Origin: Aminobacter sp. AP02
GTDB taxonomy: Bacteria; Pseudomonadota; Alphaproteobacteria; Rhizobiales; Rhizobiaceae
DNA length: 64,000 bases
Assembly: GCF_003148805.1 (NCBI RefSeq)
Contig: NZ_QGGX01000016.1
Span: 1 to 64,000, forward strand
Direction of reading: 5' to 3'
In this document: positions 18,470 to 27,538 of the stretch, piece by piece
Position numbering within the stretch: the stretch's first letter is position 1
Layout of the letters: each line of letters starts with the position of its first letter
Program-made: the position numbers and the translations under genes
The notes under the pieces: generated by a model
What the model saw: the letters and a program-made list of their open reading frames with translations, nothing else
Told to the model about the DNA's origin: nothing
Database searches by the model: none

Positions 18470-19129
18470 AGCAGATGGCGGAGAAGAAGGTGTGAGCGCA
18501 GCGGTTGTAACGTGTGGCGATGCGGCGCCAGTCCTTGAGCCTGGCAAAGAGGTTCTCGACCTTGTGACGCTGACGATAGAGCGCCTTGTCGTAGGGATAG
18601 GGGATGTTCCGGCTTCGGCTCGACGGGATCCAAGGCTCGATGCCTTTGGCGACAAGGGCCTGGCGGAACGCGGCACTGTCGTAGCCTTTGTCGGCGATGA
18701 GCTTTTTTTTCGCCGGCGGCAACGTGTCAAGCACAAGGATCGCGCCCTTGTGGTCGCTCATCTGGCCTTCCGAAAGCAGCATGATGATCGGGCGACCCTC
18801 GCCATCGCAGACAGTGTGGAGCTTGGAGTTCAGCCCGCCCTTGGTTCGCCCGATACGGCGGGGAACATCCCCTTTTTGAGCTGGCTCGCTGCCGTGCAGT
18901 GCGCCCTTAGATGGGTGGCGTCGATCATGATGCACTCAGGTCTCGGCCCTTCGTCTTGTGCGGGGCATAACTTTTGGGCGCATCCTTCCACTGCAAGCCT
19001 TTGCGGATGACGTAGACGATCCCACTCACCACCCGCCGATCATCGACCCGCGGCACACCATGCGACAACGGAAAAATGCGGAGAGATCCGCGCCATCTGG
19101 CGCGCAGTCAGCAAAAACAAGTCACCCAT
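18456..19129 (-). pseudogene. IS5-family (IS427-like) transposase remnant
   Basis: The first frame starts at 19129 with MGDLFLLTARQMARI and runs to WKDAPKSYAPHKT. The second frame has ECIMIDATHLRAH, KKGDVPRRIGRTKGGLNSKL, LIADKGYDSAAFR and ends HTFFSAICFSVA. IS427-group elements normally have two frames joined by a frameshift. Here the segment between PHKT and ECIMIDATH, about 20-25 residues in relatives, is missing, so the catalytic core is damaged. The DDE residues of the later part (IDATH, DKGYDS) are still present. It sits inside the IS66 tnpB fragment. Positions 19130-19303 hold nothing recognised. Confidence 0.8.
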
Positions 19130-19303
19130 CAAAGCCTCTCCTGCAGGGACCAAGGATCACAATTCAAACGGATTTAATAGGTCCTGACCCTAGCTATGTC
19201 GCTGGTTTGGGCGGGCTGAATGGTCACTACCAGGATGTTGGCGAGATCAACGCTTTCAAGGTTCCCACCTGGACAAGCTGGAAAGGGTGTCACCAAATCC
19301 GTG

Positions 19304-20227
19304 TCAGGTCTGATGCACACGGGTCAACCAACCTTGCTCCGAAGCGGTCTGGCCGATCACCGCATTGAAGTAGTCGCGCTGTAGGTTTGCTGTCATTGGC
19401 CCCCGCGAGCCATCTCCGATCGATATGCCGTCGACGTTGACCACTGGCAGCACCTCTGCTGCCGATCCGACCAGGAAAATCTCCCGGGCGGTGTAAAGCT
19501 CTGTCTTGTCGACGGGCCTTTCGGTCACCTGAATTCCCGCTTCCCGCGCCAGATGCAAGATCGTGTCACGTGTGATGCTTTCGAGAATGCCGCTCGTCAC
19601 ATCGGGTGTGATGAGTTCGTCGCGGCGGCGCAGGAAGATACAGGCTCCCGGCGACTCTGCGACGGTGCCAGCGTTGTTGAGGAGAATCGCGTCGTCATAG
19701 CCGTCATGCCTGGCCTGAAGCCTGGCAAGACGGCTGTTGACGTAATTGCCGCTCGTTTTGATGCGGGGCGGCATGGAACTGTCGGAAATGCGCGTCCATG
19801 CACTGACCTGACAGCGGATGCCGGTCTGGGTCTTGCTGCTGCGCTGCAGAGGCAGTGCAGAAATCGCGTAGCTGACAGGACCAGGAACAATGTGTTCGCC
19901 CTTGCCGTCGAGATAGGCGATCGCGCGAATGTGCACGCTCCCGCGGACGTTGTTTCGCCGCAACAGCTCAATTGTCTGGTCGTGGATCTCGTTGGAATCG
20001 AACGTCGGTTCGAATCTTAGCAGCTTCATCGATTGAAACAGCCGTTCGGTGTGTTCCTGGAGACGAAAAGCAAACAGCTCCTGTTCGCTATCGCTCCAAT
20101 ACGCGCACAGCCCTTCAAAGGCAGCCAGACCGTACTTGACGGCAGGCGACATCACATGGGTGACGGCCTCCTCGTACCCAATGAGCTTGCCATTCTGGAC
20201 GATATAATCTGGAAGCGGCTCGGGCAC
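19304..20227 (-). CDS. Branched-chain aminotransferase-like PLP class IV enzyme
   Basis: This is a protein of 307 residues, the usual length for IlvE-type fold IV aminotransferases. The PLP lysine is Lys157 in IKTSGNYVNS. The phosphate-binding region includes LLNNAGTVAESPGACIF, and GILESITRDTILHLA is the family C-terminal motif. It probably moves an amino group between glutamate and a branched or related keto acid. Within this catabolic cluster it may act on an intermediate rather than in isoleucine/valine synthesis. It follows the binding-protein gene (199-base gap) on the same strand, so a shared transcript is possible. Confidence 0.85.
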   Translation of the reverse strand: MPEPLPDYIVQNGKLIGYEEAVTHVMSPAVKYGLAAFEGLCAYWSDSEQELFAFRLQEHTERLFQSMKLLRFEPTFDSNEIHDQTIELLRRNNVRGSVHIRAIAYLDGKGEHIVPGPVSYAISALPLQRSSKTQTGIRCQVSAWTRISDSSMPPRIKTSGNYVNSRLARLQARHDGYDDAILLNNAGTVAESPGACIFLRRRDELITPDVTSGILESITRDTILHLAREAGIQVTERPVDKTELYTAREIFLVGSAAEVLPVVNVDGISIGDGSRGPMTANLQRDYFNAVIGQTASEQGWLTRVHQT

Positions 20228-20426
20228 TTTTCTCTCCGAAATTGTAGGTCAGTTCGATGGTCGCCGGTGAGGCTCCCTGGCGACGGGGCCAAACGCGCTG
20301 CGTCGCCCTTCAAATCGGGAGCAGACCAGGTCGTCGACTGCTCCCAAGACGTCATTGTGGGCCTTGGCGTGGCGGCACATGGGCCCGGTGGAATGCCTCC
20401 GGGCCGGGCGGCCGGTCTGCGCCAGC

Positions 20427-21455
20427 CTATTGCGATTCGAGCCGCTTGCGGACGTCGAGGCCGACACCTTTGTTGACGAACTGGTCGGTGACGACCGTCT
20501 CAAGGTCGACTTCACCGGGCTTGTAGAGGCCGACTTCCATCAGGTCGTCAAACCAGCTGGCAAAGCGCTTCAGGTCGATCGCGCCGAGGCCCACTTTCAG
20601 CGTGTCGCCGCCGTCAACGAGGCCGAGACGCTGGATCTCGGCGATTTCCGCCTCGAGCTTTACGTCCGTCATTTCCGGATTGTCTTTCTTGATCAGTGCA
20701 TTGGCCTGCTTGCGATCGCCATAGAGATAGTTGTTCCATCCGATGATCGAAGCATCGATGAAGCGTTGCACCAGATCGGGGTTCTTTTCGATGATTTCCC
20801 GACGCGTCTCGATGATGTTCGAATAGCCGGACCAGCCATAGTCGGCGAGCAGGAATACGTCCGGCTTGAATGTGTCGATGTAGAGAGGTTCCGCAGTGGC
20901 ATAGGCTTGCTGGACGGCTTCCGGGTCGGCAAGGAATGGCGCCAGCGTGAAGCTATACGCCTTCACCTGGTCGTCGCTGAGACCAAACTTGTGCTTCACC
21001 CATGGCCAGTACGTGAACTGGGCAGCTCGGGCCACATAGATCGTCCGGGCCCGGCGCATATCGGCGAGATCCTTGTACTTGCCCGGATGAGCCATCAGGG
21101 TCGTCGGATCTCTTTGGAAGAAGGCCGCCACCATGGCCGTCGGTATCTTCTGGCGGCTGTTTTCCAGTGCCAACTGCGGCACCGAAAGCAGAAAGTCGAC
21201 CTTGCCGGCAGACAGCAGGCTACGCGTGTTTATCTGCGGCCCGCCCTGCACGATCCTGACATCGAGACCGTACTGCTTGTATGTGCCGTCGGCGAGCGCC
21301 TGATAGAAACCGGCGTGGCCACCCTGAGCTTTCCAGTTGGTTGCGAAGGCGACCTCTTCCTGCGCTTCGGCCTCCAGGCTCGATCCCATCACGCCGACTG
21401 CAAGCGTTAAGGCAAGCCCCAGTTGCTTCAGCGCAACCTTGATCCTTGATTTCAC
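20427..21455 (-). CDS. ABC transporter substrate-binding protein, NMT1/THI5-like (paralogue 1)
   Basis: This is a protein of about 342 residues. The signal peptide ends SSLEAEAQEE. The mature start EVAFATNWKAQGGHAGFYQA and GLDVRIVQGGPQINTRSLL are the ligand-facing motifs of the SsuA/ThiY/NMT1 family. The start is a GTG at 21455 with GGGAGG seven bases before it; this gives the same length as paralogue 2, and upstream in-frame codons lack a site. No ATPase or permease lies nearby. Two closely similar proteins are encoded at 34910 and 41781, the latter next to a complete transporter. A TGATCTGTGATCA site lies 308 bases upstream. Confidence 0.87.
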   Translation of the reverse strand: MKSRIKVALKQLGLALTLAVGVMGSSLEAEAQEEVAFATNWKAQGGHAGFYQALADGTYKQYGLDVRIVQGGPQINTRSLLSAGKVDFLLSVPQLALENSRQKIPTAMVAAFFQRDPTTLMAHPGKYKDLADMRRARTIYVARAAQFTYWPWVKHKFGLSDDQVKAYSFTLAPFLADPEAVQQAYATAEPLYIDTFKPDVFLLADYGWSGYSNIIETRREIIEKNPDLVQRFIDASIIGWNNYLYGDRKQANALIKKDNPEMTDVKLEAEIAEIQRLGLVDGGDTLKVGLGAIDLKRFASWFDDLMEVGLYKPGEVDLETVVTDQFVNKGVGLDVRKRLESQ

Positions 21456-21762
21456 GTCATTTCCTCCCATTGGATTTGGCACGACTGGGCAGCCTTGCCG
21501 GACAGGTTTCTTCAGTTTTCGGCTTCGGTATTTGTGAAGCAGCAGCCCGCTCCGCCGCGGTCATCGAGCTGTTGCGAGCAAGCGGCCCACATTCGGCGCC
21601 CCAACCGCGACGGCGGAAGCGAACCGTTCAGCCGATTGACGATTCCGGCAGGATCGCGCTCTCCCCTCCTGCCCGCATTGCGAAAGCGTCATGCCTCCTC
21701 GATGACCTTTCCAATCGTAAAGTATCTTGCCATGCGATCAGTTCGTGAGTCAATGCATGCGT

Positions 21763-21777
21763 GATCTGTGATCATAA
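21763..21777. promoter_or_regulatory. GntR-type operator upstream of binding protein 1
   Basis: The sequence TGATCTGTGATCATA matches the operators at 24122 and 29042 around the core CTGTGATCA. It lies upstream of the minus-strand binding-protein gene. The rest of 21456-22081 shows no gene. Confidence 0.55.
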
Positions 21778-22081
21778 CTACGCAGAAGTGAGCTCGGGAA
21801 TAAGCCATATGCACGAACGAGCTTGCTTTGCCGTGGCGCAAACCTTGATTTCAAAAGGCATTAATGAGAGAGGTGCCGGTGATGCCGGGCTTTCGGGCTC
21901 GGGAGGTCGCGGAGCTCTGTCGTCTCACGCTATTTTGGCGCCATGTCCAATCGAGTTCGCCGCACGGCATGCATTGCGTCTCGCCTGCGCGCGCGCGGGC
22001 CGGCGATTTTTCATAGCGGCAGTATCCAGCCTCTATCCGAGGCTGGTTCAGGCTAGCGCTGTCTCGATCAGGCCGCCCGTG

Positions 22082-23146
22082 TTAGGCGCTGTATTGCCTG
22101 ATCAGATCCGTAAGCCTGTCAATTTCGGCATCGGCGGTCCCGAATGAACAAATGAAGCGCACGAGCACTTCGTCATCAGCCGGCCGGTCGGCAGGGAGCA
22201 GGCATTTCCCATCCCAGAGATGATAGCGGGCACCCGCTGCACGAAGCGCCGCGTCCATTCCCCGTGGGAGGGTTGCGAAAACGACATTCGCCTCTGTCGC
22301 CCAAGGGAGCCGGATAGTGGGCATCTCGGCCAGCCGCGCGGCTAGACGCCCCGCAGCGCGATTGGCATGACGGGCAAGGTCGAGCCAATGGTCGTCGGCG
22401 AGATAGGCGGCCATCTGCGCGCCAAAGAAACGGCCTTTTGACAGCGTCTGGCCGCCCTTCTTGCGGCGATACGCAAAATCGGCAGCCTTGGACATGCCGA
22501 AGAACACGATGGCTTCGCAGGCGAGGGCGCCGTTTTTCGTCGCCCCCAGGGAAAGAACGTCGATGCCGGCTTTCCACGTAATCTCTGCCGGTGCCATATC
22601 GAGCGCTGCGACGGCGTTGGCGAACCGCGCTCCGTCCATGTGGACACTCATTCCGGCACCATGGGCTAGATCGACGATCGAACGTATCTCGCTCGGACTG
22701 TAGACGGTTCCGGATTCCGTCGCCTGCGAGATCGACAGCGCACCCGGCTGTACCTGCCTGGCGACATCTGGCGGGAACTGCTGCAGTCTGGATGCGAGCG
22801 CTTGAGGGTCCATCTTGCCGGCTGGTCCGGCAATGCCGACCAGCTTGCCGCCGTTGGTGAAGAATTCCGGCGCGCCGCACTCGCTATCGATCAGGTGAGC
22901 ATTGTCGTGACAAAAAACAGCTCTCGAAGGCGGAGAAATAGCAGACACCGCTAGTGCATTGCTGGCGGTGCCGGTCGTGACAAAAAAGACAGCCACGTCG
23001 CATCCAAAAACATCTGCTATGGCGGCTTCGGCTCGTTTCGTCCAGATGTCACCGCCGTACGGGGACTGATCGCCATCATTGCTTTCGACGATCGCCTTCA
23101 GAATATTGGGACTGGCCCCAGAGATGTTGTCGCTAAGAAAATTCAT
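22082..23146 (-). CDS. Low-specificity L-threonine aldolase family enzyme
   Basis: This is a protein of about 354 residues, PLP fold type I, beta-eliminating lyase/aldolase family. MNFLSDNISGASPNI at the start, SPYGGD (28-33), HMDGARFANA (169-178) and the PLP lysine Lys204 in LGATKNG all match threonine aldolases, which split L-threonine or beta-hydroxy amino acids into glycine and an aldehyde. The frame is open to 23338, but the family start is the ATG at 23146. It lies next to the GntR gene on the same strand with about 100 bases between them. Its role in this pathway may be cleavage of a beta-hydroxy amino acid substrate. Confidence 0.87.
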   Translation of the reverse strand: MNFLSDNISGASPNILKAIVESNDGDQSPYGGDIWTKRAEAAIADVFGCDVAVFFVTTGTASNALAVSAISPPSRAVFCHDNAHLIDSECGAPEFFTNGGKLVGIAGPAGKMDPQALASRLQQFPPDVARQVQPGALSISQATESGTVYSPSEIRSIVDLAHGAGMSVHMDGARFANAVAALDMAPAEITWKAGIDVLSLGATKNGALACEAIVFFGMSKAADFAYRRKKGGQTLSKGRFFGAQMAAYLADDHWLDLARHANRAAGRLAARLAEMPTIRLPWATEANVVFATLPRGMDAALRAAGARYHLWDGKCLLPADRPADDEVLVRFICSFGTADAEIDRLTDLIRQYSA

Positions 23147-23249
23147 CAATTGAGAATCCGGAATGGTCGAGATTGGGTGTTCGACAACAGGTCGTTTCGC
23201 GCAGGTCCGCGCACATCTATTGACCAAAATACGCGTGTCTTTGTCAGCG

Positions 23250-24062
23250 TCAGGCCGGCTCTGGCAAGTTTGTCCAAAGTTGATTTGAACCAAGTATAAA
23301 CTCGCCGGATGACCTGATGTCGGCAACCACGGCGGCACGCGCGGCGTTCCCGTCCTGATTGATGATCGCTTCGACGAGGCGGGCGTGATGCGTCTCCGCG
23401 TTTCCGCTCGCGAGCCGCTGGGACGCCCGCAGGTCCAGGTTGATCACCGGTCCCACCTTGAGCCACAGCCCTTCGATGATTGAGACGAGGATTGGCGAGC
23501 CGGCGGCTTCATAGACGGCAAAATGCAGTTCCTTGTTCAACTGCAGCGAACTGTCCACTTCGGAATCGCCTTTGCCAACGGCGTCGCGGAAATCCTTGTC
23601 GTAGTCCAGTATCAGTTTGAGATCGCGGCTGGTTCGATGCACGGCAGCTTCGGCCGCGGCAAACCCCTCGATCTCGGTCCGGATGCGCAGCAGTTCCTCG
23701 AACTTTGCCCTTGTCATCAACGGAACGCTTATGGCCCTGTTGGGCAGCAGGGAGAGGGCGCCTTCGGCGACCAGGCGCGTGACCGCTTCCCGCACCGGCA
23801 TGATGGACACGCCCAATGCCTCGGCCACGGACCTCAGTGAAAGCTTCTCGTTCGGTGCAAGCTTTCCCGACATGATGAGTTGTCTAAGCTTGAGATAGGC
23901 ACGCTCGCCGAGCGTTACGCGCTCCAGTTGCCCCATCTGGGTCAGGGCGGTGTCGGTCTGTTCCAAAATCGGTACTCGCAGGTTTTTGGGCGGGGCAATC
24001 CTTGCAACGATATCCGTAATCACCTGATCACAGCAAGTGGGCGTCGCGCACCGCCCTGCCAT
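23250..24062 (-). CDS. GntR-family regulator, FadR/FCD subfamily
   Basis: This is a protein of about 270 residues. A winged HTH (LGERAYLKLRQLIMSGKLAPNEKLSLRSVAEALGVSIMPVREA, residues about 50-95) is followed by an all-helical FCD ligand-binding domain with HFAVYEAAGSP and ETHHARLVEAI, which carries metal-ligand histidines. The N-terminus before the HTH is long (about 45 residues), so the true start could be 24062, GTG 24077, or the ATG at 23936. It diverges from the dehydrogenase gene, with a TGTGATCACA palindrome between them. It is the likely repressor of the catabolic genes from 19 to 32 kb. Confidence 0.87.
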   Translation of the reverse strand: MAGRCATPTCCDQVITDIVARIAPPKNLRVPILEQTDTALTQMGQLERVTLGERAYLKLRQLIMSGKLAPNEKLSLRSVAEALGVSIMPVREAVTRLVAEGALSLLPNRAISVPLMTRAKFEELLRIRTEIEGFAAAEAAVHRTSRDLKLILDYDKDFRDAVGKGDSEVDSSLQLNKELHFAVYEAAGSPILVSIIEGLWLKVGPVINLDLRASQRLASGNAETHHARLVEAIINQDGNAARAAVVADIRSSGEFILGSNQLWTNLPEPA

Positions 24063-24121
24063 GTTCAGGCCGCACACGTGTCGCGATTTGTCTAGACAGA
24101 GCGTCGACGATGCGCTAGTCG

Positions 24122-24137
24122 TGATCTGTGATCACAT
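24122..24137. promoter_or_regulatory. GntR-type operator between the regulator and the catabolic operon
   Basis: TGATCTGTGATCACAT contains the 10-base palindrome TGTGATCACA. It lies between divergent starts, 35 bases before the dehydrogenase ATG at 24172. The position suits repression of the operon and autoregulation of the GntR gene. Confidence 0.7.
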
Positions 24138-24171
24138 ATTAACTCAGATGTGTCCAGGAAAAGGGCGATTC

Positions 24172-25092
24172 ATGCGGTCAGTTGGCATAGTCGGGGCGGG
24201 GCTTATCGGCCGATCCTGGGCCGTCGTGTTCGCCAGGGCCGGCTGGTCGGTGAACCTGTTCGACAGCGACCGACGCAGTCTCGATGCGGCGGCAGGCGCC
24301 ATCGGCAAGATCATCGAGGAGGCCGGGCTCTCCGAGGTGTCCGGCGTTGTTCGGCTGTCGGCTGCGCTTGAAGATGCGGTCGATGGTGTTTGCCTTGTCC
24401 AGGAATGTGGACCCGAGGCAGTCGACAAGAAGAGGGAGCTGTTTGCGAAGATCGACGCGGTCGCTTCGAGCGATGTCATTCTCGCGTCGTCGACCTCGAC
24501 GATCATGCCCTCGGCATTTGCCAGCGGCTTGCCGGGCCGTCATCGATGCCTTGTCGCGCACCCGGTCAATCCTCCGCACCTGATCCCGGTGGTCGAGCTC
24601 TGTGGTGGCGAATGGACGGATTTCGAGGTTGTTTCTCGGGCGGGCGAGTTCTACCGGGATGTCGGTCAGGTTCCAGTTGTCGTCAGGCGCGAAGTGCAGG
24701 GATTTGTCCTCAACCGTCTTCAGGCAGTGCTGCTGGCCGAAGCGCTGCAGCTTGTCGGCGATGGTGTGATCAGCGCCCACGATCTCGACAGGACGGTTTC
24801 TGACGGTTTGGGCCTTCGCTGGTCGTTCATGGGGCCGCTGGCGACGATCGAGCTCAACGCGCCCGGTGGCATCGGCGATTACCTGCAGCGCTACGGCGGC
24901 ATATTCCGGGAAATCACCGCCGCGCCGGCGCCTTCGTCGGTATGGGATCCCGGCAACGTCGAGCATGTCGTCGAAAGCTGGGGCCCGCCGCCCACCCCCG
25001 ACATGATTGCTGCCAAGAGCGAGTGGCGCGACCGCCGCCTGCAGGCCCTTGGCGATCACAAGAAGCAGCAAGATCTGACAACCAATCGTTGA
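24172..25092 (+). CDS. 3-hydroxyacyl-CoA dehydrogenase / L-carnitine dehydrogenase-like NAD enzyme
   Basis: This is a protein of about 306 residues. The NAD-binding GAGLIG motif is at residues 8-13, FDSDRR ends strand 2, and SSTSTIMPS and RCLVAHPVNPPHLIPVVEL (containing the conserved HP.NPP active-site segment) match the lambda-crystallin/L-carnitine dehydrogenase branch. It should oxidise a 3-hydroxy acid or acyl group to the 3-keto compound. The next gene, five bases on, is a beta-keto acid cleavage enzyme, the same pair seen in carnitine breakdown (3-dehydrocarnitine is cleaved to betaine). The frame is open upstream to 24037 but would cross the operator. Confidence 0.85.
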   Translation: MRSVGIVGAGLIGRSWAVVFARAGWSVNLFDSDRRSLDAAAGAIGKIIEEAGLSEVSGVVRLSAALEDAVDGVCLVQECGPEAVDKKRELFAKIDAVASSDVILASSTSTIMPSAFASGLPGRHRCLVAHPVNPPHLIPVVELCGGEWTDFEVVSRAGEFYRDVGQVPVVVRREVQGFVLNRLQAVLLAEALQLVGDGVISAHDLDRTVSDGLGLRWSFMGPLATIELNAPGGIGDYLQRYGGIFREITAAPAPSSVWDPGNVEHVVESWGPPPTPDMIAAKSEWRDRRLQALGDHKKQQDLTTNR

Positions 25093-25097
25093 GAGCC

Positions 25098-26030
25098 ATG
25101 GCAATTTCCAACAAAGTCATCATCACCTGTGCCGTGACCGGCGCTATTCACACACCTTCGATGTCGCCGCACCTTCCGGTGTCGCCCGAGGAGATCGCGG
25201 AAGCCGCGATCGGCGCCGCGGAAGCCGGCGCTGCGATCGTGCATCTGCATGCCCGCGATCCGATAACCGGAAAGCCGGATCAGACGCCCGAAGGATTCGA
25301 GCCCTTCCTGAAAGTGGTCAAGCAGCGTTCGGACTGCGTGATCAACATCACCACCGGCGGTGCACCGTGGATGAAGGTGGAAGAGCGGATCAAGCCGGCA
25401 GCGGTATACAAGCCGGAGGTTGCTTCGCTGAACATGGGCTCGTTCAATTTCGGGCTGTTCCCGATGCTTGATCGTTTCAAGGAGTTCAAGCACGACTGGG
25501 AACGAGAGGCGCTGGAATCCTCCCGGGACCTGATTTTCCGAAATACCTTCAAGGACATCGAGTACGCGCTCCGCTCCCTGGGCGAGGCCGAAACCCGCTT
25601 CGAATTCGAGTGCTACGACACCGGCCACCTCTACAACCTGCATTACTTCCTGCAGCGCGGCCTGGTGAAGCCGCCGCTGTTCATCCAGACGGTGTTTGGC
25701 ATCTTGGGTGGGATCGGCCCCCATCCGGAAGATGTGCTGCATATGAAGCGCACGGCCGATCGGTTGTTTGGCGACCAGTACAAATGGTCGGTGCTGGGCG
25801 CTGGACGCAACCAGATGCCCATCGCTGCGATGGCAGCCGCGATGGGCGGAAACGTCCGTGTCGGCCTGGAGGATTCGCTGTGGATCGGCCCCGGCCAGTT
25901 GGCCAAGACGAATGCACAGCAGGTTTCGCGTGCGCGCCAGATCATCGAGGGGCTCGGCCTCGAGATCGCGACGGCGCAGGAGGCGCGCGAGATACTGGCG
26001 CTGAAGGGCGGAGACAAGGTCGCCTTCTAG
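25098..26030 (+). CDS. Beta-keto acid cleavage enzyme (BKACE, DUF849 family)
   Basis: This is a protein of about 310 residues. VHLHARDP (48-55) carries the zinc-binding histidines, with ITTGGAPWM, SLNMGSFNFG, EFECYDTGHL and GGNVRVGLEDSLWIG in the family order. BKACE enzymes combine a beta-keto acid with acetyl-CoA to give acetoacetyl-CoA and a new CoA thioester, or acetoacetate and a CoA ester. It is probably coupled to the dehydrogenase before it. The acetoacetyl-CoA synthetase at 29147 would re-activate free acetoacetate. The exact substrate (dehydrocarnitine or another) cannot be told from sequence alone. Confidence 0.9.
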   Translation: MAISNKVIITCAVTGAIHTPSMSPHLPVSPEEIAEAAIGAAEAGAAIVHLHARDPITGKPDQTPEGFEPFLKVVKQRSDCVINITTGGAPWMKVEERIKPAAVYKPEVASLNMGSFNFGLFPMLDRFKEFKHDWEREALESSRDLIFRNTFKDIEYALRSLGEAETRFEFECYDTGHLYNLHYFLQRGLVKPPLFIQTVFGILGGIGPHPEDVLHMKRTADRLFGDQYKWSVLGAGRNQMPIAAMAAAMGGNVRVGLEDSLWIGPGQLAKTNAQQVSRARQIIEGLGLEIATAQEAREILALKGGDKVAF

Positions 26031-26181
26031 TCTAGCCGCAGAAGGCGGCCGGAAGCGCGAGGAGGCGCGGCAGGGCGATGTTGGCCATAGACCAGCGGGC
26101 CGATGCCGGTCTGACAAGCATGAACTGAATTCTGCCGGGGCTGAGATTCGCCCCAACGACTTTGCTGCATGGAGGAAGACA

Positions 26182-26568
26182 ATGATTGACAACAACCTGT
26201 TCGAACGTGGTGTGGCCAAACGAAAGGCAACGCTAGGCGAACGCTACGTGGCTGCCAATTTGACGGACGCCGACGACTTCACCCGGCCATTTCAGGAAGC
26301 GATGACGGCATGGGCTTGGGGGTTTGGCTGGAGCGACGACGCCATCGACGTGAAAACCCGCAGCCTGATGAATCTGGCCATGATCGGAGCCCTCGGACAG
26401 ATGCATGAATGGGAAGTCCATTGCCGGGCGGCCCTCAAGGCCAATGGCGTAACGAAGGAACAGGTGAGGGCGGCGATCCATGTCGTGGCTATCTATTGCG
26501 GCGTTCCGCGAGCTCTCGAGTGCTTCCGCGTTGCCCAGCAGGTACTCGCCGAACAAGCGGCGGATTGA
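26182..26568 (+). CDS. Carboxymuconolactone decarboxylase-family protein (copy 1)
   Basis: This is a protein of 128 residues, the length of gamma-carboxymuconolactone decarboxylase (PcaC) subunits. MTAWAWGFGWSDDAIDVKTR, GALGQMHEWEVHCRAAL and IHVVAIYCGVPRALECFR are the family core with a single conserved Cys rather than the CxxC pair of AhpD peroxidase types. GGAGG precedes the ATG. A close paralogue is encoded at 44537. No other protocatechuate genes are nearby, so classical aromatic degradation is not indicated. Function in this operon unknown. Confidence 0.85.
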   Translation: MIDNNLFERGVAKRKATLGERYVAANLTDADDFTRPFQEAMTAWAWGFGWSDDAIDVKTRSLMNLAMIGALGQMHEWEVHCRAALKANGVTKEQVRAAIHVVAIYCGVPRALECFRVAQQVLAEQAAD

Positions 26569-26615
26569 GATGCCGCACACGTGAAATGTCGAGCTGACCA
26601 ATACGGAGAGCGACG

Positions 26616-27392
26616 ATGGATCTCGGGCTGAAGGGACTGCGTGTCGTAGTTACCGCAGGCGCTGGCGGGATAGGACTGAAGATCGCCAAGGCCTTCCTCG
26701 ACGAGGGCGCCCTTGTGCACATCTGCGACGTCGATCGCGACGGCTTGGCGAATGTGAGGCAGCTGCATCGCCGGCTGACGGCATCCTATTGCGATGTTTC
26801 CGACCGGGCCTCTGTTGCCGAATTCTTCGCCGATGCGGTCAAGCAGCTCGGCGGCATAGATTGCCTGGTCAACAATGCCGGCATCGCCGGCCCGGTGGGG
26901 CGCGTCGACGAGATCCCGCCCGAGGAATGGGACAGGACCCTGGACGTCAACTCGACCGGTCAGTTCAATTGCGTTCGTCTTGCCGTCCCGCATTTGAAGT
27001 CGAGCGAGAACCCGAGCATCGTCAACATGTCCTCTGCGGCGGGCAGGCTGGGGTTTCAATTGAGGACACCCTATGCCGCGTCGAAATGGGCGGTCGTGGG
27101 GTTTACGAAGTCCCTCGCAATGGAACTCGGTAGCCTGGGGATTCGCGTCAACGCGATCCTGCCCGGCATTGTTTCCGGCGAAAGACAGGATGCGGTTCTC
27201 GCCCAGAAGGCAGAGCTTCGCGGCATCAGTTTCGAGGAAATGAAGCAAGACGCCCTGAAGTGCGCGTCGATCGCGGAATTCGTTTCACCCCGGCAGATTG
27301 CGGACACCATTGTCTGCCTGGCGTCGCTGCGGTTTCGAACAACAACGGGCCAAGCCATAGCCGTGGATGGCGACCTTCAGATGCTCAGCTAG
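26616..27392 (+). CDS. Short-chain dehydrogenase/reductase
   Basis: This is a protein of 258 residues, classical SDR. The cofactor loop TAGAGGIG (residues 14-21), aspartate at the end of strand 2 (CDVDRD, suggesting NAD), NNAG (near 88-91), catalytic Ser in VNMSSAAG and YAASKWA are all present. It follows copy 1 of the carboxymuconolactone decarboxylase gene by 47 bases and probably shares its transcript. A terminator hairpin follows at 27494. Substrate not evident. Confidence 0.88.
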   Translation: MDLGLKGLRVVVTAGAGGIGLKIAKAFLDEGALVHICDVDRDGLANVRQLHRRLTASYCDVSDRASVAEFFADAVKQLGGIDCLVNNAGIAGPVGRVDEIPPEEWDRTLDVNSTGQFNCVRLAVPHLKSSENPSIVNMSSAAGRLGFQLRTPYAASKWAVVGFTKSLAMELGSLGIRVNAILPGIVSGERQDAVLAQKAELRGISFEEMKQDALKCASIAEFVSPRQIADTIVCLASLRFRTTTGQAIAVDGDLQMLS

Positions 27393-27493
27393 AGGTGCGG
27401 GCATTTTGGTCGCGGCAGACCAGACCGAGTGCACCTGGCGCATTCCATAGGCATCCATCATCGATGCTTGTCCAACTGCCGCAGCCCATGCCC

Positions 27494-27528
27494 CATATCG
27501 GCGGCCGGAAGGACCGGCCGCCGATATG
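27494..27528. terminator. Bidirectional terminator hairpin
   Basis: This is a perfect 15-bp stem with a 5-base loop (27494-27508 pairs with 27514-27528, stem starting CATATCGGCGGCCGG). It lies between the convergent SDR gene and the amidohydrolase gene, 10 bases from the latter's stop. Confidence 0.85.
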
Positions 27529-27538
27529 CTTTGACTGC

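Noticed and set aside
17357-18736. Minus-strand open frame of 459 codons across the IS remnants
   Set aside because: The plus strand carries clear IS66 TnpA/TnpB homology and the minus strand IS5 homology in another frame; this frame matches nothing and is biased by GC content.
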